Assembly: GCF_021261315.1 (NCBI RefSeq)
Contig: NZ_JAJSAX010000002.1
Location: forward strand, 620,001-684,000
DNA: 64,000 bases
From: Epilithonimonas sp. JDS
Lineage (GTDB): Bacteria > Bacteroidota > Bacteroidia > Flavobacteriales > Weeksellaceae
Direction of reading: 5' to 3'
Shown: positions 18,831 through 26,750 of the stretch, piece after piece
How the letters are laid out: each line of letters opens with the position of its first letter
Numbering within the stretch: the stretch's first letter is position 1
Notes under the pieces: generated by a model
The model's input: the letters and a program-made list of their open reading frames with translations, nothing else
Told to the model about the DNA's origin: nothing
Databases searched by the model: none
Made by a program: the position numbers and the translations under genes

Positions 18831-18909
18831 TTTGTAATTCCGTAGGAATCTTAACAATTTAGATTGACTACGTCGAACCACTTCGTTTGGTTTCCTATAG
18901 AATGACAAA
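18831..18909. repeat. GTCATTCC-type inverted repeat, copy 1
   Basis: Arms TTTGTAATTCCGTAGGAAT (left) and TTTCCTATAGAATGACAAA (right) are imperfect inverted repeats around about 40 bp. The same arm sequence occurs at 25502-25551. It lies just upstream of structured element copy B in a gap with no gene. Confidence 0.6.
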
Positions 18910-18940
18910 ATTGGATTATATATTTGAATGTTTCAACTTT

Positions 18941-19051
18941 GCGAAGCGCAGCCCGACTTGAACGGAAATCCTTTTTTGCGTGCACTCGAGTTCTTTTTAG
19001 AGACAAACCGTGAGCAAAAAATAGCGGGAGTGGAAGGCGGAAAAGCTGCCC
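18941..19051 (+). repeat. structured interspersed element, copy B
   Basis: Starts GCGAAGCGCAGCCCGACTTG and ends AAAAGCTGCC. Helices: GCAGC/GCTGC, CCGACTT/AAGGCGG, and an inner TTTTTTGC/GCAAAAAA stem enclosing a longer variable loop than in copies A and C. With the inverted repeat at 18831 it fills most of the 420-bp gap before the DUF3822 gene. Confidence 0.75.
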
Positions 19052-19079
19052 AAAAAATTAATTTTATTGACTTTAAAAT

Positions 19080-19796
19080 ATGAGGAAATTATCCTTGCTT
19101 TTTACGAAAGATGGCTTGCAATGGCAGATTTCTAAATCCAAAAAGGTTTTGGAAGAGAAGATTTTCCTGAAGGATGAGGAAACGCCAGCCAATCTGGTGA
19201 CGGAAAAATTGGATGAAGTTTTGGCTTCGGAAAAGTTTTCTGAAATCTCCGTGGTCTCGGCTGTCAACCATTTTTCTGTGGTGGAAGAAGGTTTTGAACA
19301 GCACGATTTGGGCTATAATTTGATTTCCTACAATGCCGATGTGAAGAGAGATTCTGAGGAATTGATGTTGTCTGTGAACAAGAAATTCGGCGTTCAATTT
19401 TACTACAGTTTTCCGAAAGATTTTTATCGGAAAATCAAACAATTGGAAGTTCCAACTAATTTTAATTTTTCCGGTGAAAAGTTTCTTAATTCTCTGAATG
19501 TGAAAAACCGAAAAGAAATCCACGTGAATCTTTATCATCAGCAGGCGGAATTTTTTGCCATTGAGAATAAAAAAGTGGTGCTTTACAATAATCTGGATGC
19601 GACTTCGGAGGTAGATTTTCTTTATTTCATAATGTTTACCTTGAGTAAAATAGATTTTGGAATTACGGAAACTTACTTCTACATCTACGGAGAAACCACA
19701 GAAAATGAGACTTTCATCTCGGAAATGCAGAAATTTGTGCCGAATTTGAAAATCGTTTTCGATAATTTGCACAAGAAGAACTTCGTTTTGAATTAA
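19080..19796 (+). CDS. DUF3822 family protein
   Basis: 238-residue protein of unknown function found in Bacteroidota, commonly beside rsmD as here (next gene, same strand). It shows alternating strands and helices like an actin/ASKHA-type fold, but no catalytic motif that I can defend. No signal peptide or membrane segment, so cytoplasmic. The start follows structured element copy B by 28 bp. Confidence 0.8.
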   Translation: MRKLSLLFTKDGLQWQISKSKKVLEEKIFLKDEETPANLVTEKLDEVLASEKFSEISVVSAVNHFSVVEEGFEQHDLGYNLISYNADVKRDSEELMLSVNKKFGVQFYYSFPKDFYRKIKQLEVPTNFNFSGEKFLNSLNVKNRKEIHVNLYHQQAEFFAIENKKVVLYNNLDATSEVDFLYFIMFTLSKIDFGITETYFYIYGETTENETFISEMQKFVPNLKIVFDNLHKKNFVLN

Positions 19797-19817
19797 GACA
19801 TTTTATCTTTTTAAATC

Positions 19818-19884
19818 TCTCGCAGATAATGCAAATTTTGCAGATTTAATGAAAAAATCTGTTGAATCTGTGAAATCAGCGAGA
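19818..19884. repeat. imperfect inverted repeat (CGCAGATT type)
   Basis: Left arm begins TCTCGCAGATAATGCAAATT and the right arm ends GAAATCAGCGAGA, the two arms being imperfectly complementary over about 30 bp. It lies between DUF3822 and rsmD. Similar elements are frequent between flavobacterial genes (recollection, unchecked). Confidence 0.5.
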
Positions 19885-19936
19885 AAATAATTTCAACTCT
19901 AAGAAGTTAGAGAATATCATTTATCAACTATCAATT

Positions 19937-20503
19937 ATGTATCGAATCATATCCGGAAAATGGAAAGCGAAGAAAATTTCGGCTCCAAAAAACTTCGAAG
20001 TAAGACCAACCACAGACTTTGCAAAGGAAGCGCTGTTCAGCATTTTGGAGCATCGTTTTGACTTGGAATTCTGCTCCGTTTTGGACCTTTTTGCGGGAAT
20101 TGGTTCCATCACTTTGGAATTTGCTTCCAGAGATTGCCAAGACATCACATCCATCGAATTGAACCCAAAACACGCTGGATTCATCAATTCAACTGCACAG
20201 GAATTGGGAATGGGATTGCAGGTGAATACGCAACGTTTTGACGTTTTCGACTGGCTGAAAAGAAAGAAAAATCACGAGAAAAAATACGATATTATTTTCG
20301 CTGATGCGCCTTTCGAAACGGACGAAAAAAAATACAATGAACTGATTGATTTGGTCTTGTCTAATGAGCTATTGAAACCAAACGGACTCTTCATTTTGGA
20401 ACATCAAAGCAGACAAAAATATCCGCATCCGAACTTGAAAGACAGCAGAAAATATGGGAATATCAACTTCTCTTTCTTCGAGGCTCAACCAGTTTCTGAA
20501 TAA
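19937..20503 (+). CDS. rsmD: 16S rRNA (guanine(966)-N(2))-methyltransferase
   Basis: Methylates G966 of 16S rRNA in the assembled small subunit, using S-adenosylmethionine. The N-terminus MYRIISGKWK and the VRPTTDFAKEALFSIL segment are RsmD signatures. The SAM loop is VLDLFAGIGSITLEFASR with the acidic strand SIELN. The catalytic motif reads DAPF where most relatives have DPPF/NPPY. Length (188 residues) is normal. Confidence 0.9.
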   Translation: MYRIISGKWKAKKISAPKNFEVRPTTDFAKEALFSILEHRFDLEFCSVLDLFAGIGSITLEFASRDCQDITSIELNPKHAGFINSTAQELGMGLQVNTQRFDVFDWLKRKKNHEKKYDIIFADAPFETDEKKYNELIDLVLSNELLKPNGLFILEHQSRQKYPHPNLKDSRKYGNINFSFFEAQPVSE

Positions 20504-20517
20504 AATTTGAAGTGAAT

Positions 20518-20964
20518 ATGAGGAATTTCAATATCAAATTTTTAAGCTTAATGATTTTATTTTTCAGCTTAAAAATCTCTGCGCAGAATTCTTACATCAA
20601 CCAACACAAACCGCTTGCGACGGAGCTTTCCAAGGAATTTGGGATTCCGTCGGCCATCATTCTTTCCATCGCTTATGTGGAAACTGGCGGTGGAAACAGC
20701 AAACACGCCCAGACTTTGAACAATCATTTTGGAATGGTCGGGAAAAATACGGTGAACGGTTCCAAATTCAAAAGTTTTGAGAGTTCAAAGGAATCTTTCC
20801 GTGCGTTTTGCGAGATGATTTCCCGAAAAAAATACTATCAAAAAATGAAAGGAAATCTGGATTATTCCGAATGGCTGAATGCGATTGCTTCTGCTGGATA
20901 CGCTGGAAAACCGACAGAATGGAAGCAAAAAATCAATACAGTGATTAGGAAGTTCGGACTTTAA
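20518..20964 (+). CDS. exported glucosaminidase-domain protein
   Basis: Predicted peptidoglycan hydrolase of the Flagellar FlgJ/GH73-like N-acetylglucosaminidase family. A signal peptide (to about residue 22, ending ISAQN) is followed by the domain with SIAYVETGGGNSKHAQTLNN, whose glutamate is the likely catalytic acid, and NHFGMVGK. I chose ATG 20518 over the GTG two codons earlier. Only 148 residues: a bare catalytic domain without a cell-wall-binding repeat. Starts 14 bp after rsmD. Confidence 0.8.
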   Translation: MRNFNIKFLSLMILFFSLKISAQNSYINQHKPLATELSKEFGIPSAIILSIAYVETGGGNSKHAQTLNNHFGMVGKNTVNGSKFKSFESSKESFRAFCEMISRKKYYQKMKGNLDYSEWLNAIASAGYAGKPTEWKQKINTVIRKFGL

Positions 20965-20974
20965 AAATAATTTC

Positions 20975-20982
20975 TAACTTTG
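20975..20982 (+). promoter_or_regulatory. -7 box of the ABC-F gene
   Basis: TAACTTTG followed by C fits TAnnTTTG. It predicts a leader of about 95 nt before the ATG at 21087. Confidence 0.55.
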
Positions 20983-21032
20983 CACCAATAATTATTCTCA
21001 AGATTAAAATGTAAAATTTAATTTCTTTTCAG

Positions 21033-21066
21033 ACAATCTTTCGCAGGCAAACTTGTCTGCTATTGT
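21033..21066 (+). promoter_or_regulatory. hairpin in the ABC-F leader
   Basis: GCAGGCAA (21043-21050) pairs with TTGTCTGC (21053-21060), with one G-T pair and a tight loop, and ACAAT/ATTGT extends the helix outside. A start-stop pair ATGTAA lies upstream at 21009-21014. This could be an attenuator for the downstream gene. Confidence 0.45.
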
Positions 21067-21086
21067 TCAATTTTAAAAAAGAAATT

Positions 21087-22673
21087 ATGTTAATCTTACA
21101 GGATTTATCCTATCAACATCCCAACAAAGATGTTCTTTTTTCGAACATCAATCTCACACTTCATTCGCAGGAAAAATTAGTTTTAATCGGAAATAACGGT
21201 TCCGGAAAATCGACTTTGCTCAAAATAATTGCTGGACAATTACAACCAAAAACTGGATTCGTAAAATCGGATTCCAATGTCTATTACGTACCTCAAATCT
21301 TCGGTCAATTCAATGATTTGAGTATCTCGGAAGCTTTGGGAATCGATAAAAAATTAAAGGCTTTAAAGGAAATTTTAAACGGTTTTGTCACCGAAGAAAA
21401 TATGGTAATCCTAAATGACGATTGGACCATCGAAGACAGAATTAAAGAAGCTTTTGAATATTGGAATCTTCCCGATTTTGATTTAAATCTGAAATTGGAA
21501 AACCTGAGTGGCGGGCAAAAAACCAAACTATTTCTCGTAGGAATGATGATTCATCAGCCAGATTTGATTTTGATGGATGAACCGACGAATCATCTGGATT
21601 TTACGAACAGAAAATTACTTTATGATTTCATCCAATCAACTTCAAAAAGTCTGCTGATTGTGAGCCACGACAGAGTTTTGCTCAATCTTTTGGACAAAAC
21701 TTGTGAACTTGCGAAAAATGGAATTTCGGTTTATGGCGGGAATTATGATTTCTATTCTGAAAAGAAAAAAATCGAAATAAACGCACTCGAGCAAAACATT
21801 CAAAATCGGGAAAAGGAACTGAAAAAAGCCAAAGAAAAAGAGCGCGAAACGATTGAAAGACAAAACAAACTGGACGCTCGCGGAAAAGGCAAACAAGAAA
21901 AATCCGGTGTTTCCAGAATTATGATGAACACGTTACGGAACAAAGCTGAAAACAGCACTTCAAAGTTGAAATCGATTCATCAAGATAAAATCGAAAACAT
22001 CAGAGAAAACCTTCACGACCTCAAAGGAGACCTTTCTGGAATTGATAAAATGAAAATTAATTTTGATAATTCTCATCTTCACAAAGGAAAAATTCTGGCG
22101 AAAGCTGAGCAAATTAATTTCTCATATAACCAAGAAAATCTTTGGAAAAACAATCTTGATTTTCAAATTATTAGCGGAGAAAGAATTGCAATAAAAGGTG
22201 ATAATGGTTCTGGAAAAACGACTTTGATAAAGATGATTTTGGGCGAAATCAATACAACTTCTGGTAATCTTTATTTAGCCGAAAAGAAAACTGTTTACAT
22301 CGACCAGGAATATTCTTTGATTGAAAATGAACTTTTGGTGGAGGAGCAAGCGCAGAGATTTAACTTAAGAAACCTTGAAGAACACGAGGTCAAAACAATT
22401 TTAGCCCGTTTTCTTTTTTTCAAAAATGATTGGGACAAAAAGTGTGAATTCCTAAGTGGTGGCGAAAAACTGAAGCTTCTACTCTGCTGTCTTTCCATTC
22501 AAAATCTTTCTCCGGATATGATAATTTTGGATGAGCCGACGAACAATCTGGACATACAAAATATTGAGATTCTGACATCAGCAATCAATGATTATCAGGG
22601 AACTTTGATTGTAGCTTCTCACGATAATCAGTTTTTGGAAGACATTAATATTGATAAAATTATCAGCCTATAA
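21087..22673 (+). CDS. ABC-F type ATP-binding protein
   Basis: Soluble twin-ATPase of the ABC-F family, which acts on ribosomes as a translation factor or antibiotic-protection protein. Two ABC domains: the first has Walker A GNNGSGKST, signature LSGGQKTK and Walker B LILMDEPTNHLDF; the second has GDNGSGKTT, LSGGEKLK and IILDEPTNNLDI. The charged linker between them (about 225-310) is the P-site domain. No membrane segments. I chose ATG 21087 because an upstream TTG gives no homologous sequence. Whether it is housekeeping or resistance-type is undecided. Confidence 0.9.
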   Translation: MLILQDLSYQHPNKDVLFSNINLTLHSQEKLVLIGNNGSGKSTLLKIIAGQLQPKTGFVKSDSNVYYVPQIFGQFNDLSISEALGIDKKLKALKEILNGFVTEENMVILNDDWTIEDRIKEAFEYWNLPDFDLNLKLENLSGGQKTKLFLVGMMIHQPDLILMDEPTNHLDFTNRKLLYDFIQSTSKSLLIVSHDRVLLNLLDKTCELAKNGISVYGGNYDFYSEKKKIEINALEQNIQNREKELKKAKEKERETIERQNKLDARGKGKQEKSGVSRIMMNTLRNKAENSTSKLKSIHQDKIENIRENLHDLKGDLSGIDKMKINFDNSHLHKGKILAKAEQINFSYNQENLWKNNLDFQIISGERIAIKGDNGSGKTTLIKMILGEINTTSGNLYLAEKKTVYIDQEYSLIENELLVEEQAQRFNLRNLEEHEVKTILARFLFFKNDWDKKCEFLSGGEKLKLLLCCLSIQNLSPDMIILDEPTNNLDIQNIEILTSAINDYQGTLIVASHDNQFLEDINIDKIISL

Positions 22674-22678
22674 AAAAT

Positions 22679-22704
22679 GCCTCGAGTAATTTCGAGGCGT
22701 TTTT
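22679..22704 (+). terminator. terminator of the ABC-F gene
   Basis: GCCTCGA pairs with TCGAGGC around GTAATT, followed by GTTTTTA. Confidence 0.85.
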
Positions 22705-22705
22705 A

Positions 22706-22993
22706 CTAAACTAATTTTGCAAGATAAATTTCCGCAGGTCCTTCTAATAATTCAGGCGCTTTTTCTACGAATTCTTTGATGTAAGATTGTTGGTTGTGCG
22801 CATCCAACCCTTCTTGGCTTTTCCAAATCTCGTGAAAGATGAAAACCGTTTCGTCTTCCAAACCTTGCTTTAATTCGTACTTTTCGCAGGCTTCCTCTTT
22901 TTTCGTATTCAAAACCATATTATCCAAAATCAATTTTAGTTCCTTAATTTTATCTGTTTTCGACTTTAAAATCGCTGTTAAATAGATTGACAT
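22706..22993 (-). CDS. antibiotic biosynthesis monooxygenase-fold protein (putative quinol monooxygenase)
   Basis: 95-residue single ABM domain of the dimeric ferredoxin-like fold, YgiN type. Visible family features are the N-terminal strand SIYLTAILKSK, FIFHEIWKSQEGLDAHNQQ, and the hydrophobic C-terminus. Encoded 16 bp downstream of the MdaB-like gene on the same strand. That pair (quinone reductase plus quinol monooxygenase) matches E. coli MdaB/YgiN and suggests quinone redox cycling or detoxification (inference). Confidence 0.85.
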   Translation of the reverse strand: MSIYLTAILKSKTDKIKELKLILDNMVLNTKKEEACEKYELKQGLEDETVFIFHEIWKSQEGLDAHNQQSYIKEFVEKAPELLEGPAEIYLAKLV

Positions 22994-23009
22994 ATTTGAT
23001 TATATTTAA

Positions 23010-23630
23010 TTAATTCAACACTTTTAGATTTACAGTTTCCAAAGTTTTTTTGAGATAATTTTTGTACTCGATTTCGTAATTATCAATACGTTCCTGAGTG
23101 GCCGATTTTTCCATATCGTGGAAATGGAAACTTCCCAAATGTTTCATTCCTGTGAACGCATTCATCCTGTGAAAACCGAATAAAACGCCTTCGTCTACCG
23201 AATGTTGGTTGAAAAATTCGCCTTCCAAAGTGAAAGCCGTTTCCGGTGCATTCCAGCTTGTGGTGACGAAATAATGTTTGCCGTGCATCAAACCGCCAGT
23301 TCCGTAATTGATGGCGGGATTCACTCTGGAACGGCCGTCACTTTTGTAAATGCCGTTGTTGTGACCAGCCGTGAAAACTTCGTCGATATAAAATTTCAAA
23401 CGATTGGGAACCTGAAACCACCAAACTGGAAAATGGTAAACCACGACATCAGCCCATTTAAAATTTTCTGCTTCCTGAACTGCATCAAATTCATCGTTGA
23501 CATTTGTGATTCTGATTTCGAAATTCTCAGTTTCAAGAACCTCTTTAGTCCAGTTGGTAATGGTTTTGTTGAAGCTTCCGCCAGAGTGCGCGAAGGTTTG
23601 TCCGCCGTTGATTACAAATATATTTTTCAT
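23010..23630 (-). CDS. mdaB: MdaB-like NAD(P)H:quinone oxidoreductase
   Basis: FAD-dependent flavodoxin-fold enzyme that reduces quinones by two electrons. The N-terminus MKNIFVINGGQTFAHSGG and PVWWFQVPNRLKFYIDEVF are MdaB-type signatures, and GGLMHGKHYFVTTSWNAP follows. Length (206 residues) is normal. Transcribed divergently from a LysR regulator across a 101-bp gap, the usual layout for a regulated quinone-response gene. Confidence 0.85.
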   Translation of the reverse strand: MKNIFVINGGQTFAHSGGSFNKTITNWTKEVLETENFEIRITNVNDEFDAVQEAENFKWADVVVYHFPVWWFQVPNRLKFYIDEVFTAGHNNGIYKSDGRSRVNPAINYGTGGLMHGKHYFVTTSWNAPETAFTLEGEFFNQHSVDEGVLFGFHRMNAFTGMKHLGSFHFHDMEKSATQERIDNYEIEYKNYLKKTLETVNLKVLN

Positions 23631-23639
23631 TAATTGATT

Positions 23640-23700
23640 ATTTAAATTATTGACACTGCAAATTTCCGATAGAAAAATGAATTATAAAAATAATTTAAAT
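23640..23700. promoter_or_regulatory. 12-bp inverted repeat in the mdaB/LysR divergent promoter
   Basis: ATTTAAATTATT (23640-23651) and AATAATTTAAAT (23689-23700) are perfect inverted repeats. The right arm ends 2 bp before the -7 box of the LysR gene. They could be operator half-sites. AT-richness raises the chance of coincidence. Confidence 0.4.
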
Positions 23701-23702
23701 CA

Positions 23703-23710
23703 TACATTTG
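23703..23710 (+). promoter_or_regulatory. -7 box of the LysR gene
   Basis: TACATTTG followed by C, ending 21 bp before the chosen ATG at 23732. Confidence 0.6.
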
Positions 23711-23731
23711 CATTATAATTATGATGATAAA

Positions 23732-24628
23732 ATGATAAATCTAGAATGGCTCAGAACTTTTAAGAGTGTTTACGAAACCCAATCTTTTACGAAAGCGGCG
23801 AAGGAATTGTACATTTCACAGCCCGGCGTAAGTCTCCACATTGGTTCGTTGGAAGCTTATGTTGGATATACGTTGTTCGAAAGAATTTCTAAAAAACTGA
23901 TTCCGACTGAGAAAGCAAAAATCCTTTACAACTTCACGCTGGAACCACTTTTGAAACTCGAAACCGCAGAACAAACTTTCCATAAAACGACAAAAACGGA
24001 ACGTTCAACGGTGAGCATTGGAATGTGTTTTGAGACTTTTCAATTCACGTTGGAGAAGCACATTCCTAACTTTGATTTTAACGTGATTATTCGTTTTGGT
24101 TTATATGAACAGATGTTTTCGGATTTGGACAATGGCTTGTTGGATTTGATAATTACGCCACGAAAAGCCAATTTGAAAAACTTGAAATTCGATTCATTTT
24201 CCAAAGAAAAAATTGTTTTGATTAATGGAACTGGAACAGATACTTCAGAATTCAAAAATCTGCTTAAGAAAAATAAAATCGAAGAAGCAGAAGCTTGGTT
24301 GAAACAGCAAATCTGGTACAGCACCGCGGCGGATATGGAACACTTGAATAATTTTTGGAAAGCCAATTTCAATCGTCATCCCGACTTCAAACCAAATTAC
24401 ATCGTTCCAAATATTTGCTCGATTGTCCGTTGTTTAAGTGGTAATTCCGGATTCTCAATCGTCCCGGATTTCCTCTGTAAAAAAGAGATTGCCAGTGGCG
24501 GAATCGAAATTGCCTGGGAAGGAAATAATAAAATTGAGAACACCCTTTATTTTGGTGAACGTGTGAAAAATAATGTTCAAAACGAGATTGATAGAATCAA
24601 AGAGATATTCCGTAATGAGAATTTCTAA
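23732..24628 (+). CDS. LysR family transcriptional regulator
   Basis: N-terminal winged helix-turn-helix (about residues 1-62: LEWLRTFKSVYETQSFTKAA, ISQPGVSLHI, YTLFER), then a linker helix and a two-lobe effector domain to residue 298. I use ATG 23732, since LysR proteins start right at this helix; the upstream TTG adds eight poor residues. Divergent from mdaB and the ABM gene, its likely targets (inference). Its last codons overlap the end of murI on the opposite strand by 4 bp. Confidence 0.9.
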   Translation: MINLEWLRTFKSVYETQSFTKAAKELYISQPGVSLHIGSLEAYVGYTLFERISKKLIPTEKAKILYNFTLEPLLKLETAEQTFHKTTKTERSTVSIGMCFETFQFTLEKHIPNFDFNVIIRFGLYEQMFSDLDNGLLDLIITPRKANLKNLKFDSFSKEKIVLINGTGTDTSEFKNLLKKNKIEEAEAWLKQQIWYSTAADMEHLNNFWKANFNRHPDFKPNYIVPNICSIVRCLSGNSGFSIVPDFLCKKEIASGGIEIAWEGNNKIENTLYFGERVKNNVQNEIDRIKEIFRNENF

Positions 24629-25455
24629 AGAACAATATGCTCCAAATCAATTGATTTTCCGAAGAATTTCTTTGAGATTTTTTCGAAATTCTTGGTAATA
24701 TCGGATAAGAAAAATTGATACGTTGGCTTGTGATTTTCCTCGTTAAGAAGGTTGTGTTTATCCAAAATCATCTTCAATTGGTTGGCTACGATATTTGGAG
24801 AATCGATGACGCGGACACGGTTTCCATAATATTGTTTGATTTCGTCTATCAAAAGTGGATAATGCGTACAGCCGAGAATCAAAGTTTCAATATTTTTTAA
24901 TTTACTATTACTCAAATAATTATAAATAATCGAATGTGTAATTGGATGATTTTTAAAACCTTCTTCAATCGCAGGAACGAGAAGTGGCGTTGCCAACTCA
25001 TCAACCTTAATGAACTTGTTATGTTTACGGATTGATTTTTTGTAAAGTCCAGAATTGACCGTTGCTTTGGTCGCAATGACGCCAACGTTGTTGTGAATCT
25101 CGTACGACACTTTTTCCGCCACAGGATTAATCACATCAATCACGGGAACCTTCTCCTCCACCAAATCCTGAACTTCCTTCAAAGCATTTGCCGTCGCAGA
25201 ATTACAGGCAATGACGATGGCTTTGCAGTTTTTCTCCAATAAGAACTGTGTGATTTTGGTTGAATATCCGACAATCGCTTCACGGGATTTTTCGCCGTAA
25301 GGAAGATGTTTTGTGTCGCCAAAATAAATCAAATCTTCGTTTGGCAACAGTCGTTTAATTTCCTTTGCAACCGTCAAACCACCAACGCCGGAATCAAAAA
25401 TTCCGATTGGCTGATTGGCTGAAAGATGAGTGTAGTCGGCTTTTTTCTTTTTCAA
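24625..25455 (-). CDS. murI: glutamate racemase
   Basis: Converts L-glutamate to D-glutamate for peptidoglycan. Signatures: GIFDSGVGGLTVA near residue 20, catalytic Cys84 in VIACNSATAN, and catalytic Cys196 in LGCTHYP. FGDTKHLPYGEKS follows the first motif. Length (276 residues) is normal. Convergent with the LysR gene. Confidence 0.95.
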   Translation of the reverse strand: MKKKKADYTHLSANQPIGIFDSGVGGLTVAKEIKRLLPNEDLIYFGDTKHLPYGEKSREAIVGYSTKITQFLLEKNCKAIVIACNSATANALKEVQDLVEEKVPVIDVINPVAEKVSYEIHNNVGVIATKATVNSGLYKKSIRKHNKFIKVDELATPLLVPAIEEGFKNHPITHSIIYNYLSNSKLKNIETLILGCTHYPLLIDEIKQYYGNRVRVIDSPNIVANQLKMILDKHNLLNEENHKPTYQFFLSDITKNFEKISKKFFGKSIDLEHIVL

Positions 25456-25501
25456 TTTTTGGAAAAATTATATCGCAAAAATAAGGATTTTATTAGAAGT
25501 T

Positions 25502-25551
25502 TTTGTCATTTTAAAAGAATCTCAAGGTTTAGATTCCTGCGGAATGACAAA
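25502..25551. repeat. GTCATTCC-type inverted repeat, copy 2
   Basis: Left arm TTTGTCATT...GAATCT and right arm AGATTC...AATGACAAA pair with a short internal mismatch. It shares its arms with the copy at 18831. It lies in the 121-bp gap between murI and hemW. Confidence 0.6.
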
Positions 25552-25576
25552 ATGATGTTTTGACTTGAAAGTAAAT

Positions 25577-26701
25577 TTAAACAATAAACAAATCGCTCGC
25601 AATTCCGTCTGCTAAAAACCAGTGTTTTTCTGGAATTAAAAGATGATTATTTTCGATTTTCAGAATTCCGGATTCTAGTTTTGGATTGATTCCTTTGTGA
25701 AGATAATCGATTATTTCCGAGGAAAAATTTTGATTGATTTTGTTCAAATCCACGCCCCAGATTGTCCTTAAACCAATCATCATCATCTCGTTGAAACGGT
25801 CTTTTTCTGAGAGGATTTCGGTTTCTTTTGGGATGATATTTTGATTGATATTCTTGATATAAAGTGGATTGTTGGCTATATTCCAGCTTCTTTCGAGATT
25901 GCCGTTGTAAGAATGTGCGGACGGACCAATTCCTAAGTAAGGCTCAGATTTCCAGTACGCTGAATTGTGTTTGGAATGAAAACCTGGCTTTCCGAAATTC
26001 GAAATTTCGTAGTGGTCAAATGCATTATCTTTCAGAAAATTAGACATATAATAGAAGTCCTGATTTTGTTCGGATTCCTCGGGCGAACTGACTTTTCCAT
26101 TTTCAATCCATTTTTCCAAAGCTGTTTTTGGTTCGACTGTCAAAGCGTAAGATGAAACGTGTGGAACTTGCAACTCGATGGTTTTGTTGAGATTGTCTTT
26201 CCAGATTTCGAAGTTTGAAGTTGGCGAACCGTAAATCAAATCGATGCTGATGTTTTCTAATCCGAAATCCTGAGCTCGTTTGATTGAACTTTCTGCTTCG
26301 GAAGCGTTGTGTGCGCGATTCATCAGCTTCAGATCTTCATCGAAAAAACTTTGTGTTCCGATGGACAAACGATTAATTTCTGTTTGGGACAATTCTCTTA
26401 GGAAATTTTTATTGAGGTCGTCTGGATTGGATTCCAAAGTGATTTCAATATTCTCATCAAAACTGAAAAATTTTTGAAATTCGTCAATCAGAGATTTTAT
26501 TTCATCAACACTGAGGACTGAAGGCGTTCCTCCACCGAAATAAAGCGATTTGATGGTTTTATTTTCGAGCTCGTGATGTCTTAATCCAATTTCTTTTTTG
26601 ATGGCCAAAACCATCTCATCTTTCAAGCTGAAAGAAGTCGAAAAATGAAAATTGCAATAGCTGCATTTTTGTTTGCAGAAAGGAATGTGAAGATATATCA
26701 T
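25577..26701 (-). CDS. hemW: radical SAM heme chaperone HemW
   Basis: Radical SAM protein of the HemN/HemW family. The cluster motif is Cys9, Cys13, Cys16 (HIPFCKQKCSYCNFHF), without the extra cysteine of true HemN, which favours the heme-chaperone HemW over coproporphyrinogen oxidase. YFGGGTPSVL and LESNPDDLN are the next family motifs, and the C-terminal HemW domain is present. 374 residues, normal. Confidence 0.9.
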   Translation of the reverse strand: MIYLHIPFCKQKCSYCNFHFSTSFSLKDEMVLAIKKEIGLRHHELENKTIKSLYFGGGTPSVLSVDEIKSLIDEFQKFFSFDENIEITLESNPDDLNKNFLRELSQTEINRLSIGTQSFFDEDLKLMNRAHNASEAESSIKRAQDFGLENISIDLIYGSPTSNFEIWKDNLNKTIELQVPHVSSYALTVEPKTALEKWIENGKVSSPEESEQNQDFYYMSNFLKDNAFDHYEISNFGKPGFHSKHNSAYWKSEPYLGIGPSAHSYNGNLERSWNIANNPLYIKNINQNIIPKETEILSEKDRFNEMMMIGLRTIWGVDLNKINQNFSSEIIDYLHKGINPKLESGILKIENNHLLIPEKHWFLADGIASDLFIV

Positions 26702-26702
26702 T

Positions 26703-26727
26703 AAAAAAGCCCTGAAAATTCAGAGCT
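26703..26727 (-). terminator. terminator after the PorP/SprF gene
   Basis: On the minus strand AGCTCTGAA pairs with TTCAGGGCT (one G-T pair), followed by TTTTTT. It ends just before the hemW start. Confidence 0.75.
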
Positions 26728-26750
26728 CAAATTTATTTAAATTATATTAA

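Noticed and set aside
19089-19772. 227-codon minus-strand frame opposite DUF3822
   Set aside because: Its codon pattern mirrors the plus-strand gene, which has the recognised family and neighbour context.
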